A stretch of 64,000 nt of DNA, from assembly GCF_000688295.1 (NCBI RefSeq), contig NZ_JHZF01000013.1, forward strand, positions 1,360,422 to 1,424,421, read 5' to 3'. This DNA is from Pseudooceanicola nanhaiensis DSM 18065 (GTDB lineage: Bacteria > Pseudomonadota > Alphaproteobacteria > Rhodobacterales > Rhodobacteraceae). A model generated the notes under the pieces. That model was not told the origin of the DNA and searched no databases. It saw nothing but the letters and a program-made list of their open reading frames with translations. Both the position numbers and the translations under genes were made by a program. Shown piece by piece: positions 11,485-20,083 of the stretch; position 1 is the first letter of the stretch; each line of letters starts with the position of its first letter.

Positions 11485-11626
11485 GATCCGTCACTTGCGG
11501 CTGGCACTGGCGGCGAGAGTGCCGGGCCGCTTCCCGCTTGTCAAAGCGTGCCGCCGCCCGGCGCGGCACGGCGCACCGGGCGTGGATTGCGGGCCACCCG
11601 GCCGCAGGCCGGTCGCGCGGCGCCGG

Positions 11627-12790
11627 TCAGGCCCAGTCGCCCGAGAAGCCGGCCGGGACCAGCAGGATGTCGCGGTCGACCTCCTTGATGTCCCGCTTGC
11701 CGCAGAGCGCCATGGAGATGTCCATCTCCTTGCGGATCACCTCGAGCGCCGCCATCACGCCTTCTTCGCCCATGGCGCCGAGCCCGTGGATGTAGGCGCG
11801 CCCGATGTAGGTGCCCTTGGCCCCCATGGCGATGGCCTTCAGCACGTCCTGGCCCGAGCGGATGCCGCTGTCGAGATGCACCTCGACCCGGTCGCCGACC
11901 GCCTGCAGGATCGGCTCCAGCATCCGGATCGAGCTGAGCGCCCCGTCGAGCTGCCGCCCGCCGTGGTTCGAGACCACGATCGCGTCGGCCCCCATCTCGG
12001 CCGCCATCCTGGCGTCCTCGACGTCGAGGATGCCCTTCAGGATCACCGGGCCGTCCCACATCTCCTTGATCTGTGCGACCTTCTTCCAGTCGAGACGGGG
12101 GTCGAACTGCTCGGCGGTCCAGGACCCCAGCTCGGCGGTGTCGGTGATGCCCTTCACATGGCCCACGATATTGCCGAAATGCCGGCGCCTGGTGCCCAGC
12201 ATCTCGAGGCCCCAGGCCCATTTGGTGGCGAGGTTCGCGATGGTCGAGGGCGTCAGCTTCGGCGGGGCCGAAAGGCCGTTCTTCAGATCCTTGTGCCGCT
12301 GGCCGAGGATCTGCAGGTCGAGCGTGATCACGAGGGCCGAGCATTTCGCGTCCTTCGCCCGCTGGACCAGGCGGCGGACGTAATCCTCGTCGCGCATGGT
12401 GTAGAGCTGGAACCAGAACGGCTTCTTCGTGTGTTCGGCCACGTCCTCGATCGAGCAGATCGACATGGTGGAGAGGGTGAAGGGCACGCCGAAACGCTCG
12501 GCGGCGCGGGCGGCCTTGATCTCGCCGTCGGCGTTCTGCATCCCGGTGAACCCCACCGGGGCCAGGGCCACGGGCATCGCGACGGGCTGGCCGATCATCT
12601 CGGAGGCCAGCGAGCGGTCCGACATGTCGACGGCAACCCGCTGGCGGAAGCGGATCTGCTGGAAGTCCGAGGTGTTCTCGCGGAAGGTCTGTTCCGACCA
12701 GGAACCGCTCTCGGCGTAATCGTAGAACATTCGCGGCGTGCGCTTCCGGTGCAGGCGCTTGAGGTCGTCGATGCAGGTGATCACGGGCAT
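11627..12790 (-). CDS. lldD: FMN-dependent alpha-hydroxy-acid dehydrogenase, LldD-like
   Basis: Probably oxidises L-lactate, or a related 2-hydroxy acid, to the 2-oxo acid and passes electrons to the quinone pool. The TIM-barrel flavoprotein is 387 residues, with MPVALAPVGFTGM at the FMN site, LYTMRDEDYVRRLVQRA in the middle and the active-site His/Arg in SNHGGRQLDGALSS. The ATG at 12790 has GAGGAG nine bases upstream. The gene is next to the ribosomal protein cluster but on the opposite strand. The exact hydroxy acid is not certain; glycolate or mandelate are alternatives. Confidence 0.88.
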   Translation of the reverse strand: MPVITCIDDLKRLHRKRTPRMFYDYAESGSWSEQTFRENTSDFQQIRFRQRVAVDMSDRSLASEMIGQPVAMPVALAPVGFTGMQNADGEIKAARAAERFGVPFTLSTMSICSIEDVAEHTKKPFWFQLYTMRDEDYVRRLVQRAKDAKCSALVITLDLQILGQRHKDLKNGLSAPPKLTPSTIANLATKWAWGLEMLGTRRRHFGNIVGHVKGITDTAELGSWTAEQFDPRLDWKKVAQIKEMWDGPVILKGILDVEDARMAAEMGADAIVVSNHGGRQLDGALSSIRMLEPILQAVGDRVEVHLDSGIRSGQDVLKAIAMGAKGTYIGRAYIHGLGAMGEEGVMAALEVIRKEMDISMALCGKRDIKEVDRDILLVPAGFSGDWA

Positions 12791-13178
12791 GTCTGAAGTC
12801 TCCTCGATCGTCACGAAGCAGTAGCGGGCCGCGGGAGGGGCGGCAAGGGAGGGGGTGCCGCACCGCCGCCCGGCCCTGAGCATCCGGCCGGGGGCGGACT
12901 TCGAGCGGAGATCCGGGCCGGGCTCGAGCCGGGCAAGGCAAGACCCTTGAAATGTCTCCCGTTACCGGGGTCTGCCGGGTCGGACGCCGGGGGCAAGGCC
13001 GCGCCACCACCGGCGAGGGCCCCGCCGCCGCGCCTGCCGTCCGGCCCCGCTTGCACCGCCGGGCGTCATCGCCTATACGCCCCCGGTGGCCCGCCATGGG
13101 CCCGACTCGACCCAACATGAACATGCCGTGTCCCTCCCGCAATCGCTTCGGGGAGGTCGTCCGGCAAGGAGAAGCGAC
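12791..13178. other. Intergenic region between lldD and rplO
   Basis: 388 bases with no credible gene. It must hold the divergent promoters of lldD and the rplO operon. I see a strong candidate for the latter at 13051-13079 and a leader hairpin (CCTCCC 13133-13138 / GGGAGG 13151-13156) just before rplO. rpmD, usually directly upstream of rplO, is not here. Confidence 0.6.
13051..13079 (+). promoter_or_regulatory. Candidate promoter for rplO-secY-adk
   Basis: TTGCAC (13051-13056), 17 bases, then TATACG (13074-13079). This is close to the alphaproteobacterial housekeeping consensus and would start transcription about 95 bases before rplO. Confidence 0.5.
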
Positions 13179-13655
13179 ATGAAACTCAACGAACTGCGCG
13201 ACAATCCCGGCGCGGCCCCGAAGAAAAAGCGCGTTGCGCGCGGCCCCGGCTCCGGCAAGGGCAAGATGGGCGGCCGTGGTATCAAGGGCCAGAAATCCCG
13301 CTCGGGCGTGGCCATCAAGGGCTACGAGGGCGGCCAGATGCCGCTCTACCAGCGTCTGCCCAAGCGCGGCTTCAACAAGCCGAACCAGAAGAAATACGCC
13401 GTGATCAACCTCGGCATCATCGCCAAGTACATCGAGAGCGGCAAGCTCGACGCGGGCGCAACCATCACCGAGGACGCGCTGGTCGCGGCCGGTGCGGTGC
13501 GCCGCAAGCTTGACGGTGTCCGTGTCCTCGCCAAGGGCGACATCGCGACCAAGGTCAACCTCGAGGTGACCGGCGCCTCGAAATCGGCGGTCGAGGCCGT
13601 CGAGAAGGCTGGCGGTTCGCTGAAGGTCACGGCAGCGGCAGCCGCCGCCGAGTAA
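13179..13655 (+). CDS. rplO: 50S ribosomal protein L15
   Basis: Large-subunit ribosomal protein of 158 residues. The start [19 protein letters not shown], the glycine/lysine-rich [20 protein letters not shown] and the GFEGGQ-like element (here [18 protein letters not shown]) are typical of L15. The C-terminus ends in an alanine run. AAGGAGAAGCGAC precedes the ATG. It leads an rplO-secY-adk unit that is separated from the usual upstream spc-operon genes. Confidence 0.97.
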   Translation: MKLNELRDNPGAAPKKKRVARGPGSGKGKMGGRGIKGQKSRSGVAIKGYEGGQMPLYQRLPKRGFNKPNQKKYAVINLGIIAKYIESGKLDAGATITEDALVAAGAVRRKLDGVRVLAKGDIATKVNLEVTGASKSAVEAVEKAGGSLKVTAAAAAAE

Positions 13656-13659
13656 GTGG

Positions 13660-13688
13660 TTGTGAGCGGCTCCGGAGCCGCTTACATA
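13660..13688 (+). promoter_or_regulatory. Candidate promoter between rplO and secY
   Basis: TTGTGA (13660-13665), 17 bases, then TACATA (13683-13688). The spacer contains the perfect palindrome GCGGCTCCGGAGCCGC. Transcripts starting here would carry the GC-rich hairpin at 13707-13742 before secY. Confidence 0.4.
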
Positions 13689-13706
13689 GCCTACGTGTTT
13701 TCCTGA

Positions 13707-13742
13707 AACGCCGCCGAGCCGGGAAACGGCCCCGGCGGCGTT
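13707..13742 (+). other. Leader hairpin upstream of secY
   Basis: AACGCCGCCG (13707-13716) pairs perfectly with CGGCGGCGTT (13733-13742) around a 16-base loop, 24 bases before the secY ATG. It has no T run, so it may regulate or protect the mRNA rather than end transcription. Confidence 0.5.
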
Positions 13743-13765
13743 CTCGCATCGAAAGAGACCTTTGC

Positions 13766-15127
13766 ATGGTATCTGCAGCAGAACAGATGGCGGCCAACAC
13801 AAGCTGGGCGGCGCTCGGCAAGGCCACTGAACTGCGTCACCGGATCTTCTACACGCTCGCGCTGCTGGTGATCTACCGGCTCGGGACCTACATCCCGGTC
13901 CCCGGCATCGACGGCGGCGCACTGCGTGAATTCATGGAAGGTGCGGCATCGGGACTCGGCGGCATCCTGACGATGTTCACCGGCGGCGCGCTCGGACGGA
14001 TGGGGATCTTCGCGCTCGGGATCATGCCGTACATCTCGGCCTCGATCATCGTGCAGCTTCTCGCGGCCATGGTGCCGTCGCTGGAGCAGCTGAAGAAAGA
14101 GGGCCAGCAGGGCCAGAAGAAGCTCAACCAGTACACCCGCTACGGCACGGTCGCGCTGGCGACGATGCAGGCCTATGGCCTTGCCGTGTCGCTCGAGGCG
14201 GGCGACCTGGTGACCGATCCGGGCATGTTCTTCCGCGTCTCCTGCCTGATCACCCTCGTCGGCGGCACGATGTTCCTGATGTGGCTGGGCGAGCAGATCA
14301 CCCAGCGGGGCGTGGGCAACGGCATCTCGCTGATCATCTTCGTCGGCATCATCGCCGAGGTTCCGGCCGCGCTGGCGCAGTTCTTCGCCTCGGGCCGCTC
14401 GGGCGCGATCAGCCCCGCCGTCATCGTCGGCGTGATGGTCATGGTCGTCGCGGTCATCGCCTTCGTGGTCTTCATGGAGCGCGCGCTGCGCAAGATCCAC
14501 ATCCAGTACCCCCGCCGCCAGGTCGGCATGAAGGTCTATGACGGCGGCTCCAGCCACCTGCCGATCAAGGTGAACCCGGCGGGCGTCATCCCGGCGATCT
14601 TCGCCAGCTCGCTGCTGCTGCTGCCGGTCACGATCTCGACCTTCTCGGGCAACCAGACCGGGCCGCTGATGTCGACGATCCTCGCCTATTTCGGGCCGGG
14701 CCAGCCGCTCTACCTCGCGTTCTTCCTCGCGATGATCGTTTTCTTCGCGTATTTCTACACCCACAACGTCTCGTTCAAATCGGACGACGTGGCGGACAAC
14801 CTGAAGAACCAGAACGGTTTCGTCCCGGGGATCCGTCCCGGCAAGCGGACGGCGGAATACCTCGAATACGTGGTGAACCGCGTCCTCGTGCTGGGCTCGG
14901 CCTACCTCGCGGCGGTCTGCCTGCTGCCGGAGATCCTCCGCAGCCAGCTGGCGATCCCGTTCTATTTCGGCGGGACCTCGGTGCTGATCGTCGTCTCGGT
15001 GACCATGGACACGATCGAGCAGGTGCACAGCCACCTGCAGGCGCACCAGTACGAAAGCCTGATCGAGAAATCGCGTCTGCGCGGTAAGGGCAAGGGGCGC
15101 AGACGGAAAGGAACTGCACGTCGATGA
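13766..15127 (+). CDS. secY: Protein translocase subunit SecY
   Basis: Central pore subunit of the Sec translocon in the inner membrane. At 453 residues it has ten predicted membrane segments, including [19 protein letters not shown] at TM1, the [15 protein letters not shown] segment of the pore and the C-terminal [20 protein letters not shown]. The C-terminal tail is strongly basic. The stop overlaps the start of adk (ATGA), so the two are translationally coupled, as in most bacteria. Confidence 0.98.
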   Translation: MVSAAEQMAANTSWAALGKATELRHRIFYTLALLVIYRLGTYIPVPGIDGGALREFMEGAASGLGGILTMFTGGALGRMGIFALGIMPYISASIIVQLLAAMVPSLEQLKKEGQQGQKKLNQYTRYGTVALATMQAYGLAVSLEAGDLVTDPGMFFRVSCLITLVGGTMFLMWLGEQITQRGVGNGISLIIFVGIIAEVPAALAQFFASGRSGAISPAVIVGVMVMVVAVIAFVVFMERALRKIHIQYPRRQVGMKVYDGGSSHLPIKVNPAGVIPAIFASSLLLLPVTISTFSGNQTGPLMSTILAYFGPGQPLYLAFFLAMIVFFAYFYTHNVSFKSDDVADNLKNQNGFVPGIRPGKRTAEYLEYVVNRVLVLGSAYLAAVCLLPEILRSQLAIPFYFGGTSVLIVVSVTMDTIEQVHSHLQAHQYESLIEKSRLRGKGKGRRRKGTARR

Positions 15128-15705
15128 ACATCATTCTTCTCGGACCGCCCGGGGCCGGCAAGGGCACCCAGGCGGCGAAGCTTGTCGCATCCCGCGACAT
15201 GACCCAACTGTCCACCGGCGACATGCTGCGTGAAGCACGGACCTCCGGGACCGAGATGGGCAAGAAGGTTGCCGCGATCATGGACGCGGGCGAGCTTGTC
15301 ACCGACGAGATCGTCATCGGCCTGATCCGCGAGAAGCTGGAAAGCCGGTCCGCCGGCGGCTTCATCTTCGACGGCTTCCCGCGCACGCTGGCGCAGGCCG
15401 ATGCGCTCGAGGCGCTGCTGACCGAGACGGGGCAGGGGCTTGACGCCGCGATCGAGCTGCGGGTCAACGACGAGGTCCTCGTGGACCGGATCGTCAACCG
15501 CGCGAAGGAAGCGGCGGCCGCGGGCCAGCCGGTCCGCGCGGACGACAATGCCGAGAGCCTGAAGGTCCGCCTGATGGAGTATTACAAGAAGACCTCTCCG
15601 CTGATCGGCTACTACTATGCCAAGGGCCAGCTGTCGCAGGTCGACGGGTTGGCGGATATCGGCGAGGTCGAGGCTTCGATTGCGCGGGTTCTGGACAAAT
15701 CCTGA
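15124..15705 (+). CDS. adk: Adenylate kinase (short form)
   Basis: Catalyses ATP + AMP = 2 ADP. The P-loop [11 protein letters not shown] is at residues 7-17, and the AMP-site [11 protein letters not shown] follows. At 193 residues it is the short form: the region between [20 protein letters not shown] lacks the long LID domain with zinc cysteines found in 215-residue enzymes. The gene overlaps secY by four bases. Confidence 0.97.
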   Translation: MNIILLGPPGAGKGTQAAKLVASRDMTQLSTGDMLREARTSGTEMGKKVAAIMDAGELVTDEIVIGLIREKLESRSAGGFIFDGFPRTLAQADALEALLTETGQGLDAAIELRVNDEVLVDRIVNRAKEAAAAGQPVRADDNAESLKVRLMEYYKKTSPLIGYYYAKGQLSQVDGLADIGEVEASIARVLDKS

Positions 15706-15724
15706 ATCGCTCCCGCATCGGGTC

Positions 15725-15753
15725 TTGACCCTTCGGGCAAACTTACATAGTCA
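15725..15753 (+). promoter_or_regulatory. Candidate promoter between adk and rpsM
   Basis: TTGACC (15725-15730), 17 bases, TAGTCA (15748-15753). The -10 match is weak. The stretch CTTACATAG at 15742-15750 also occurs at 13681-13689 in front of secY, which suggests a shared element. Confidence 0.35.
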
Positions 15754-15763
15754 GCCCTATCCC

Positions 15764-15798
15764 GGACCCCGGCGGCGATTCCCATTGCCGCCGGGTCC
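15764..15798 (+). other. Leader hairpin upstream of rpsM
   Basis: GGACCC + GGCGGC (15764-15769, 15771-15776) pairs with GCCGCC + GGGTCC (15787-15798), with one bulged C and a 10-base loop. It lies 107 bases before the rpsM GTG. A second small hairpin (GGTTC...GAACC) is found just before the ribosome-binding site, so this leader may be regulatory. Confidence 0.45.
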
Positions 15799-15905
15799 CG
15801 TTTGGACCACCGAAATTCGACATGACCTTCGGCACACGGCCCCTGGTCAGATGTTGTGAAAAAAGGTTCTGGAGCTACGGAACCGCAACCAAAGGAAAGT
15901 GACAC

Positions 15906-16274
15906 GTGGCACGTATCGCCGGCGTTAACATCCCGACCGCTAAGAGGGTTCCGATCGCCCTCACCTACATCACCGGAATCGGCCCCAGCTCGGCCCGTGA
16001 CATCTGCGACGCCGTCGGCATCGACGCGGCCCGCCGTGTCAACGAGCTGTCGGACGCCGAGGTGCTCTCGATCCGCGAGCACATCGACGCCAACTACACC
16101 GTCGAGGGCGACCTGCGCCGCGAGACGCAGATGAACATCAAGCGCCTGATGGACCTCGGTTGCTACCGCGGCCTGCGCCATCGCCGCAACCTCCCCGTCC
16201 GCGGTCAGCGGACGCACACCAACGCACGGACCCGCAAGGGCCCCGCGAAGCCGATCGCCGGCAAGAAGAAGTAA
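15906..16274 (+). CDS. rpsM: 30S ribosomal protein S13
   Basis: Small-subunit head protein that contacts the P-site tRNA and the 50S subunit. It has 122 residues; [40 protein letters not shown] and the basic C-terminus are all diagnostic. The start codon is GTG, preceded by AAAGGAAAG. It heads the rpsM-rpsK-rpoA-rplQ group. Confidence 0.98.
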   Translation: MARIAGVNIPTAKRVPIALTYITGIGPSSARDICDAVGIDAARRVNELSDAEVLSIREHIDANYTVEGDLRRETQMNIKRLMDLGCYRGLRHRRNLPVRGQRTHTNARTRKGPAKPIAGKKK

Positions 16275-16289
16275 GGGGAGACTGCACCA

Positions 16290-16685
16290 ATGGCACGCGA
16301 CACGCGCCGCGCAGGCGGCAAGAAGAAGGTCTCCAAGAACATCGCCGCTGGCGTTGCTCATGTGAACTCTTCGTTCAACAACACCAAGATCCTGATCTCG
16401 GACGTGCAGGGCAACGCGATCGCATGGTCGTCCGCCGGCACCATGGGCTTCAAGGGTTCGCGGAAATCGACCCCCTACGCCGCTCAGATGGCTGCAGAAG
16501 ACGCAGGCAAGAAGGCGCAGGAACACGGCGTGAAGACGCTGGAAGTCGAAGTTCAGGGCCCCGGTTCGGGCCGTGAATCGGCGCTCCGCGCTCTGGCGGC
16601 CGTCGGGTTCAACATCACCTCGATCCGTGATGTGACCCCGATCGCGCACAACGGCTGCCGCCCGCCGAAGCGTCGCCGGGTCTGA
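16290..16685 (+). CDS. rpsK: 30S ribosomal protein S11
   Basis: Small-subunit platform protein near the mRNA exit. It has 131 residues, with [34 protein letters not shown] and the C-terminal [12 protein letters not shown] typical of S11. AAGGGGAGA precedes the ATG, 15 bases after rpsM. Confidence 0.98.
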   Translation: MARDTRRAGGKKKVSKNIAAGVAHVNSSFNNTKILISDVQGNAIAWSSAGTMGFKGSRKSTPYAAQMAAEDAGKKAQEHGVKTLEVEVQGPGSGRESALRALAAVGFNITSIRDVTPIAHNGCRPPKRRRV

Positions 16686-16703
16686 TTTCGGTCACCGCCT
16701 TGC

Positions 16704-16731
16704 GGGAGGCTGCGCTTGAGCGCGGCCTCCC
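16704..16731 (+). other. Strong hairpin between rpsK and rpoA
   Basis: GGGAGGC (16704-16710) pairs with GCCTCCC (16725-16731), and the inner GCGC / GCGC closes a TTGA tetraloop. It is very stable and lies 18 bases after rpsK. It has no T run, so it is more likely an mRNA stability or processing element than a terminator. Confidence 0.55.
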
Positions 16732-16800
16732 TCATGTCATTCAACCTCGGGCGTTGCGACCTTTGGACATGGGGACGCAACAGGAATTGAGGAGACATCC

Positions 16801-17817
16801 ATGATCCACAAGAATTGGGCCGAACTGATCAAGCCGACCCAGCTTGACGTCAAGCCGGGCAACGACCCCCAGAAGGAAGCGACCGTCGTCGCGGAACCGC
16901 TCGAGCGCGGCTTCGGCCTGACGCTCGGCAACGCGCTGCGGCGCGTCCTGATGTCGTCGCTCCAGGGCGCGGCCATCACCTCCGTCCAGATCGACAACGT
17001 GCTGCACGAGTTCTCCAGCGTGGCCGGTGTGCGTGAAGACGTCACCGACATCGTCCTGAACCTCAAGGGTGTATCGATCCGCATGGATGTCGAGGGGCCG
17101 AAGCGCCTTTCGGTGAACGCGAAGGGTCCGGGCGCCGTGACCGCCGCCGACATCGCCGAGACCGCGGGCATCGAGATCCTCAACAAGGACCACGTGATCT
17201 GCCACCTCGACGAGGGCGCCGACCTGTTCATGGAGCTGACCGTGAACACCGGCAAGGGCTACGTCGCCGCCGACAAGAACAAGCCGGAGGACGCACCCAT
17301 CGGCCTGATCCCGATCGACGCGATCTACTCGCCGATCAAGAAGGTCTCCTACGACGTGCAGCCGACCCGCGAGGGCCAGGTGCTGGACTACGACAAGCTG
17401 ACCATGAAGGTCGAGACCGACGGCTCGCTCTCGCCGGATGACGCCGTGGCCTTCGCCGCGCGCATCCTGCAGGACCAGCTGTCGATCTTCGTCAACTTCG
17501 ACGAGCCGGAATCGGCCTCGCGTCAGGACGACGACGACGGTCTCGAGTTCAACCCGCTCCTCCTCAAGAAGGTGGACGAGCTGGAGCTCTCCGTGCGTTC
17601 GGCGAACTGCCTGAAGAACGACAACATCGTCTACATCGGCGACCTGATCCAGAAGACCGAAGCCGAGATGCTCCGCACCCCGAACTTCGGCCGCAAGTCG
17701 CTGAACGAGATCAAGGAAGTGCTGTCCGGCATGGGCCTGCACCTCGGCATGGATGTCGAGGACTGGCCGCCGGACAACATCGAGGACCTGGCCAAGAAGT
17801 TCGAAGACCAGTTCTGA
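16801..17817 (+). CDS. rpoA: RNA polymerase alpha subunit
   Basis: Alpha subunit of RNA polymerase, 338 residues. The N-terminal domain (assembly; [20 protein letters not shown]) is followed by an acidic linker around DDDDG and the C-terminal DNA-binding domain ([38 protein letters not shown]). GAGGAGACATCC precedes the ATG. Confidence 0.99.
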   Translation: MIHKNWAELIKPTQLDVKPGNDPQKEATVVAEPLERGFGLTLGNALRRVLMSSLQGAAITSVQIDNVLHEFSSVAGVREDVTDIVLNLKGVSIRMDVEGPKRLSVNAKGPGAVTAADIAETAGIEILNKDHVICHLDEGADLFMELTVNTGKGYVAADKNKPEDAPIGLIPIDAIYSPIKKVSYDVQPTREGQVLDYDKLTMKVETDGSLSPDDAVAFAARILQDQLSIFVNFDEPESASRQDDDDGLEFNPLLLKKVDELELSVRSANCLKNDNIVYIGDLIQKTEAEMLRTPNFGRKSLNEIKEVLSGMGLHLGMDVEDWPPDNIEDLAKKFEDQF

Positions 17818-17832
17818 GTGTTTCGGGTGGGA

Positions 17833-17884
17833 CGCGCCTTGAGGCGTGACCCACCCGCCCACCCATGTCACGCCTCAAGGCGCG
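17833..17884 (+). repeat. 18-bp perfect inverted repeat between rpoA and rplQ
   Basis: The 18 bases at 17833-17850 (containing GCGCCTTGAGGCGTGA) are exactly reverse-complemented at 17867-17884, with a 16-base C/A-rich loop. The hairpin begins 16 bases after the rpoA stop and has no T run. It may limit read-through, protect the 3' end of the rpoA message, or be a mobile palindromic element. Confidence 0.6.
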
Positions 17885-18058
17885 GCAGGGTGGCACGGTT
17901 GGTTCCCGGCGCGGCACCGGGAGCCTCTCATCGAACCCTCCGGGTTCGACCGCCGCACTGGTCGCATTCCCCGGATGCGCCCCAAGGAGAGCCGGTGACA
18001 CGCATCGCCGGCCGGACAAAGCAAAACGCCCGTAGAGGGCACTGATTGGAGTAAGACA

Positions 18059-18478
18059 ATGCGTCACGCACGTGGTTACCGCCGCCTGAACCGTACTCAT
18101 GAGCACCGCAAGGCGCTCTGGGCGAACATGGCCGGCTCGCTCATCGAGCACGAACAGATCAAGACGACCCTTCCCAAGGCGAAGGAGCTGCGTCCGATCG
18201 TCGAGAAGCTCATCACCCTCGGCAAGCGCGGCGATCTGCACGCCCGCCGCCAGGCCGCCTCGCAGCTGAAGCAGGACGAATACGTCGCGAAGCTCTTCGA
18301 CGTGCTCGGCCCGCGCTACGCCGACCGCCAGGGCGGCTACATCCGCATCATGAAGGCCGGCTTCCGCTACGGCGACATGGCGCCGATGGCGATCATCGAA
18401 TTCGTCGACCGCGACGTCGATGCCAAGGGCGCGGCCGACAAGGCCCGCGTCGCGGCAGAGGACGATGCCGAGGCCTGA
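18059..18478 (+). CDS. rplQ: 50S ribosomal protein L17
   Basis: Large-subunit protein of 139 residues. [20 protein letters not shown] and the [20 protein letters not shown] region are diagnostic. It has a short acidic C-terminal extension ([10 protein letters not shown]). GGAGTAAGACA precedes the ATG. A terminator follows, closing the ribosomal cluster. Confidence 0.98.
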   Translation: MRHARGYRRLNRTHEHRKALWANMAGSLIEHEQIKTTLPKAKELRPIVEKLITLGKRGDLHARRQAASQLKQDEYVAKLFDVLGPRYADRQGGYIRIMKAGFRYGDMAPMAIIEFVDRDVDAKGAADKARVAAEDDAEA

Positions 18479-18509
18479 TCCTCGCCTGACAGCGTCACAT
18501 TTTCGGGAA

Positions 18510-18536
18510 CCCCCGGTCGCAGGACCGGGGGTTTTT
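18510..18536 (+). terminator. Intrinsic terminator after rplQ
   Basis: A perfect 9-bp stem, CCCCCGGTC / GACCGGGGG, with loop GCAG is followed by TTTTT. It lies 31 bases after rplQ and ends the rpsM-rplQ transcript. Confidence 0.9.
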
Positions 18537-18568
18537 CCTTGCGGCGCGGGCGGTATGCCACCGGCGAG

Positions 18569-18612
18569 GGCTGAAAAGCGCCCCCGGATGCGTCCGGGGG
18601 ACGCTTTCAGCC
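18569..18612. other. Long isolated hairpin upstream of the Deg protease gene
   Basis: GGCTGAAA, GCG and CCCCCGGA on the left arm (18569-18588) pair with TCCGGGGG, CGC and TTTCAGCC on the right (18593-18612), giving 19 base pairs with one bulged A on each side and loop TGCG. It is 33 bases beyond the rplQ terminator. There is no T run on either side. Confidence 0.5.
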
Positions 18613-18694
18613 TTGAACGGGCAAAGCCCCCGGAAAGGATGAAGCGGGGGCCGGCGCTTGCATTCCCCCTGGACGGTCCGCATATCCTGCGGCC

Positions 18695-20083
18695 ATGAAG
18701 CCGTTCCTTTCCGCAGTGATTGCCATCGGGATGATGTCCGCGCCTGTCGCGGCCACCGAACCCGCCGTCCCCAACAGCCAGGCCGAGATCGCGCTGAGCT
18801 TCGCGCCCGTCGTGAAGCAGGCCGCCCCCGCGGTGGTCAACATCTACGCGAGCCGGGTGGTGCAGAGCCGCCGCTCGCCCTTCGCCGACGATCCGTTCTT
18901 CTCCGACTTCTTCCGGAACTACGGGCAGACGCGTCCGCAGGTGCAGAACTCGCTCGGCTCCGGCGTGATCCTGAGCGCCGACGGGATCGTCGTTTCGAAC
19001 AACCACGTGGTCGAGCAGGCCGACGACATCCGCGTCGTGCTGAACGACCGGCGGGAATTCCGCGCGCGGGTGCTGATGGCGGATGCCGAGGCGGACCTCG
19101 CGATCCTCAAGCTCGAGGAGGCGGCGGAGATGCCGCATCTGGACCTGCGCGACAGCGACGGGGTCGAGGTGGGCGAGCTGGTGCTGGCCATCGGCAACCC
19201 GTTCGGCGTGGGGCAGACGGTGTCGTCGGGCATCGTTTCGGGGCTGGCGCGGTCCGGCACGGCCACGGGCAACGCGCGCGGGTATTTCATCCAGACGGAC
19301 GCGCCGATCAACCCGGGCAATTCGGGCGGCGCGCTGATCGACCTGAACGGCCGGCTCATCGGGGTGAACACCTCGATCCTGTCCAAATCGGGCGGGTCCA
19401 ACGGGATCGGCTTCGCGATTCCCGCCTCGCTGGTGAAGCAGTTCGTGGCGCAGGCGCGCGCCGGAAACGAGGTCTTCCATCGCCCCTGGGCCGGGCTCAA
19501 CGGGCAGCCGGTGGACGCGGCCATGGCCGAGGGGCTGGGGCTCGACCGCCCCGGCGGAATCGTGATCGCGGAGGTCCATGCGGCCTCGCCCTTCGGCGTG
19601 GCGGGGCTGGAGCCGGGGGACGTGATCCTCGACGTGGGCGGGCTGCCGGTGAACACGCCGGCCGAGATGATCTATCGCATGTCCGTCGCGGGGGAGGGCG
19701 GCGAGGTCCCCGTGCGCTATTCCCGCGAGGGCGAGGCCCTCGACACGATGGTCCGCCTGACCAGGCCGCCCGAGGATCCGCCGCGCGGCGATCTGGTGAC
19801 CGACGAGCGCTCGCCGATCCCGGGCATGGGCCTCTGCGGGGTGAACCCGGCGGTGCTGGCGGAGTTCGGGCTGCCGCTCTCGGCCTCGGGCGCGGTGGTG
19901 ACCGATCCCGGGCCCGTGGGCCTGCGGGCCGGGCTGCGGCGCGGCGACATGATCCTTGCGGTGAACGGCGAGACGGTCGCGGATGGCCGCGCCGCCGCGG
20001 CCGCCCTGCGGGACACCGGCCGCTGGCTGGCGCTCGACGTCCAGCGCGGGCGGGAGCGGATGTCGCTGAGGTTCCGCCTCTGA
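18695..20083 (+). CDS. Deg/HtrA-family periplasmic serine protease
   Basis: Trypsin-like envelope quality-control protease of 462 residues. The N-terminal signal peptide ends near APVAA-TEP (residues 16-22). The catalytic triad is complete: His104 (SNNHVVE), Asp134 (AEADLAIL) and Ser210 (NPGNSGGAL). Two PDZ domains follow, at about 250-350 and 375-455; the second (GPVGLRAGLRRGDMILAVNG) is shortened. It could be called DegP- or DegQ-like. It begins a set of closely packed genes, with rarA starting inside its stop codon (TGATG). Confidence 0.93.
   Translation: MKPFLSAVIAIGMMSAPVAATEPAVPNSQAEIALSFAPVVKQAAPAVVNIYASRVVQSRRSPFADDPFFSDFFRNYGQTRPQVQNSLGSGVILSADGIVVSNNHVVEQADDIRVVLNDRREFRARVLMADAEADLAILKLEEAAEMPHLDLRDSDGVEVGELVLAIGNPFGVGQTVSSGIVSGLARSGTATGNARGYFIQTDAPINPGNSGGALIDLNGRLIGVNTSILSKSGGSNGIGFAIPASLVKQFVAQARAGNEVFHRPWAGLNGQPVDAAMAEGLGLDRPGGIVIAEVHAASPFGVAGLEPGDVILDVGGLPVNTPAEMIYRMSVAGEGGEVPVRYSREGEALDTMVRLTRPPEDPPRGDLVTDERSPIPGMGLCGVNPAVLAEFGLPLSASGAVVTDPGPVGLRAGLRRGDMILAVNGETVADGRAAAAALRDTGRWLALDVQRGRERMSLRFRL

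Noticed and set aside
12952..13182. 76-codon plus-strand frame upstream of rplO
   Set aside because: It overlaps the promoter and leader of rplO, lacks a ribosome-binding site and has shadow-like Arg/Pro composition.
11541..13922. 793-codon open frame on the minus strand
   Set aside because: It is a GC-driven shadow in another phase of the LldD-like gene and then antisense of rplO and secY. It has no recognisable domain.
18658..20082. Upstream extension of the RarA frame through the protease gene
   Set aside because: The extension is Arg/Gly-rich out-of-frame translation of the Deg protease gene. The family N-terminus begins at 20083.
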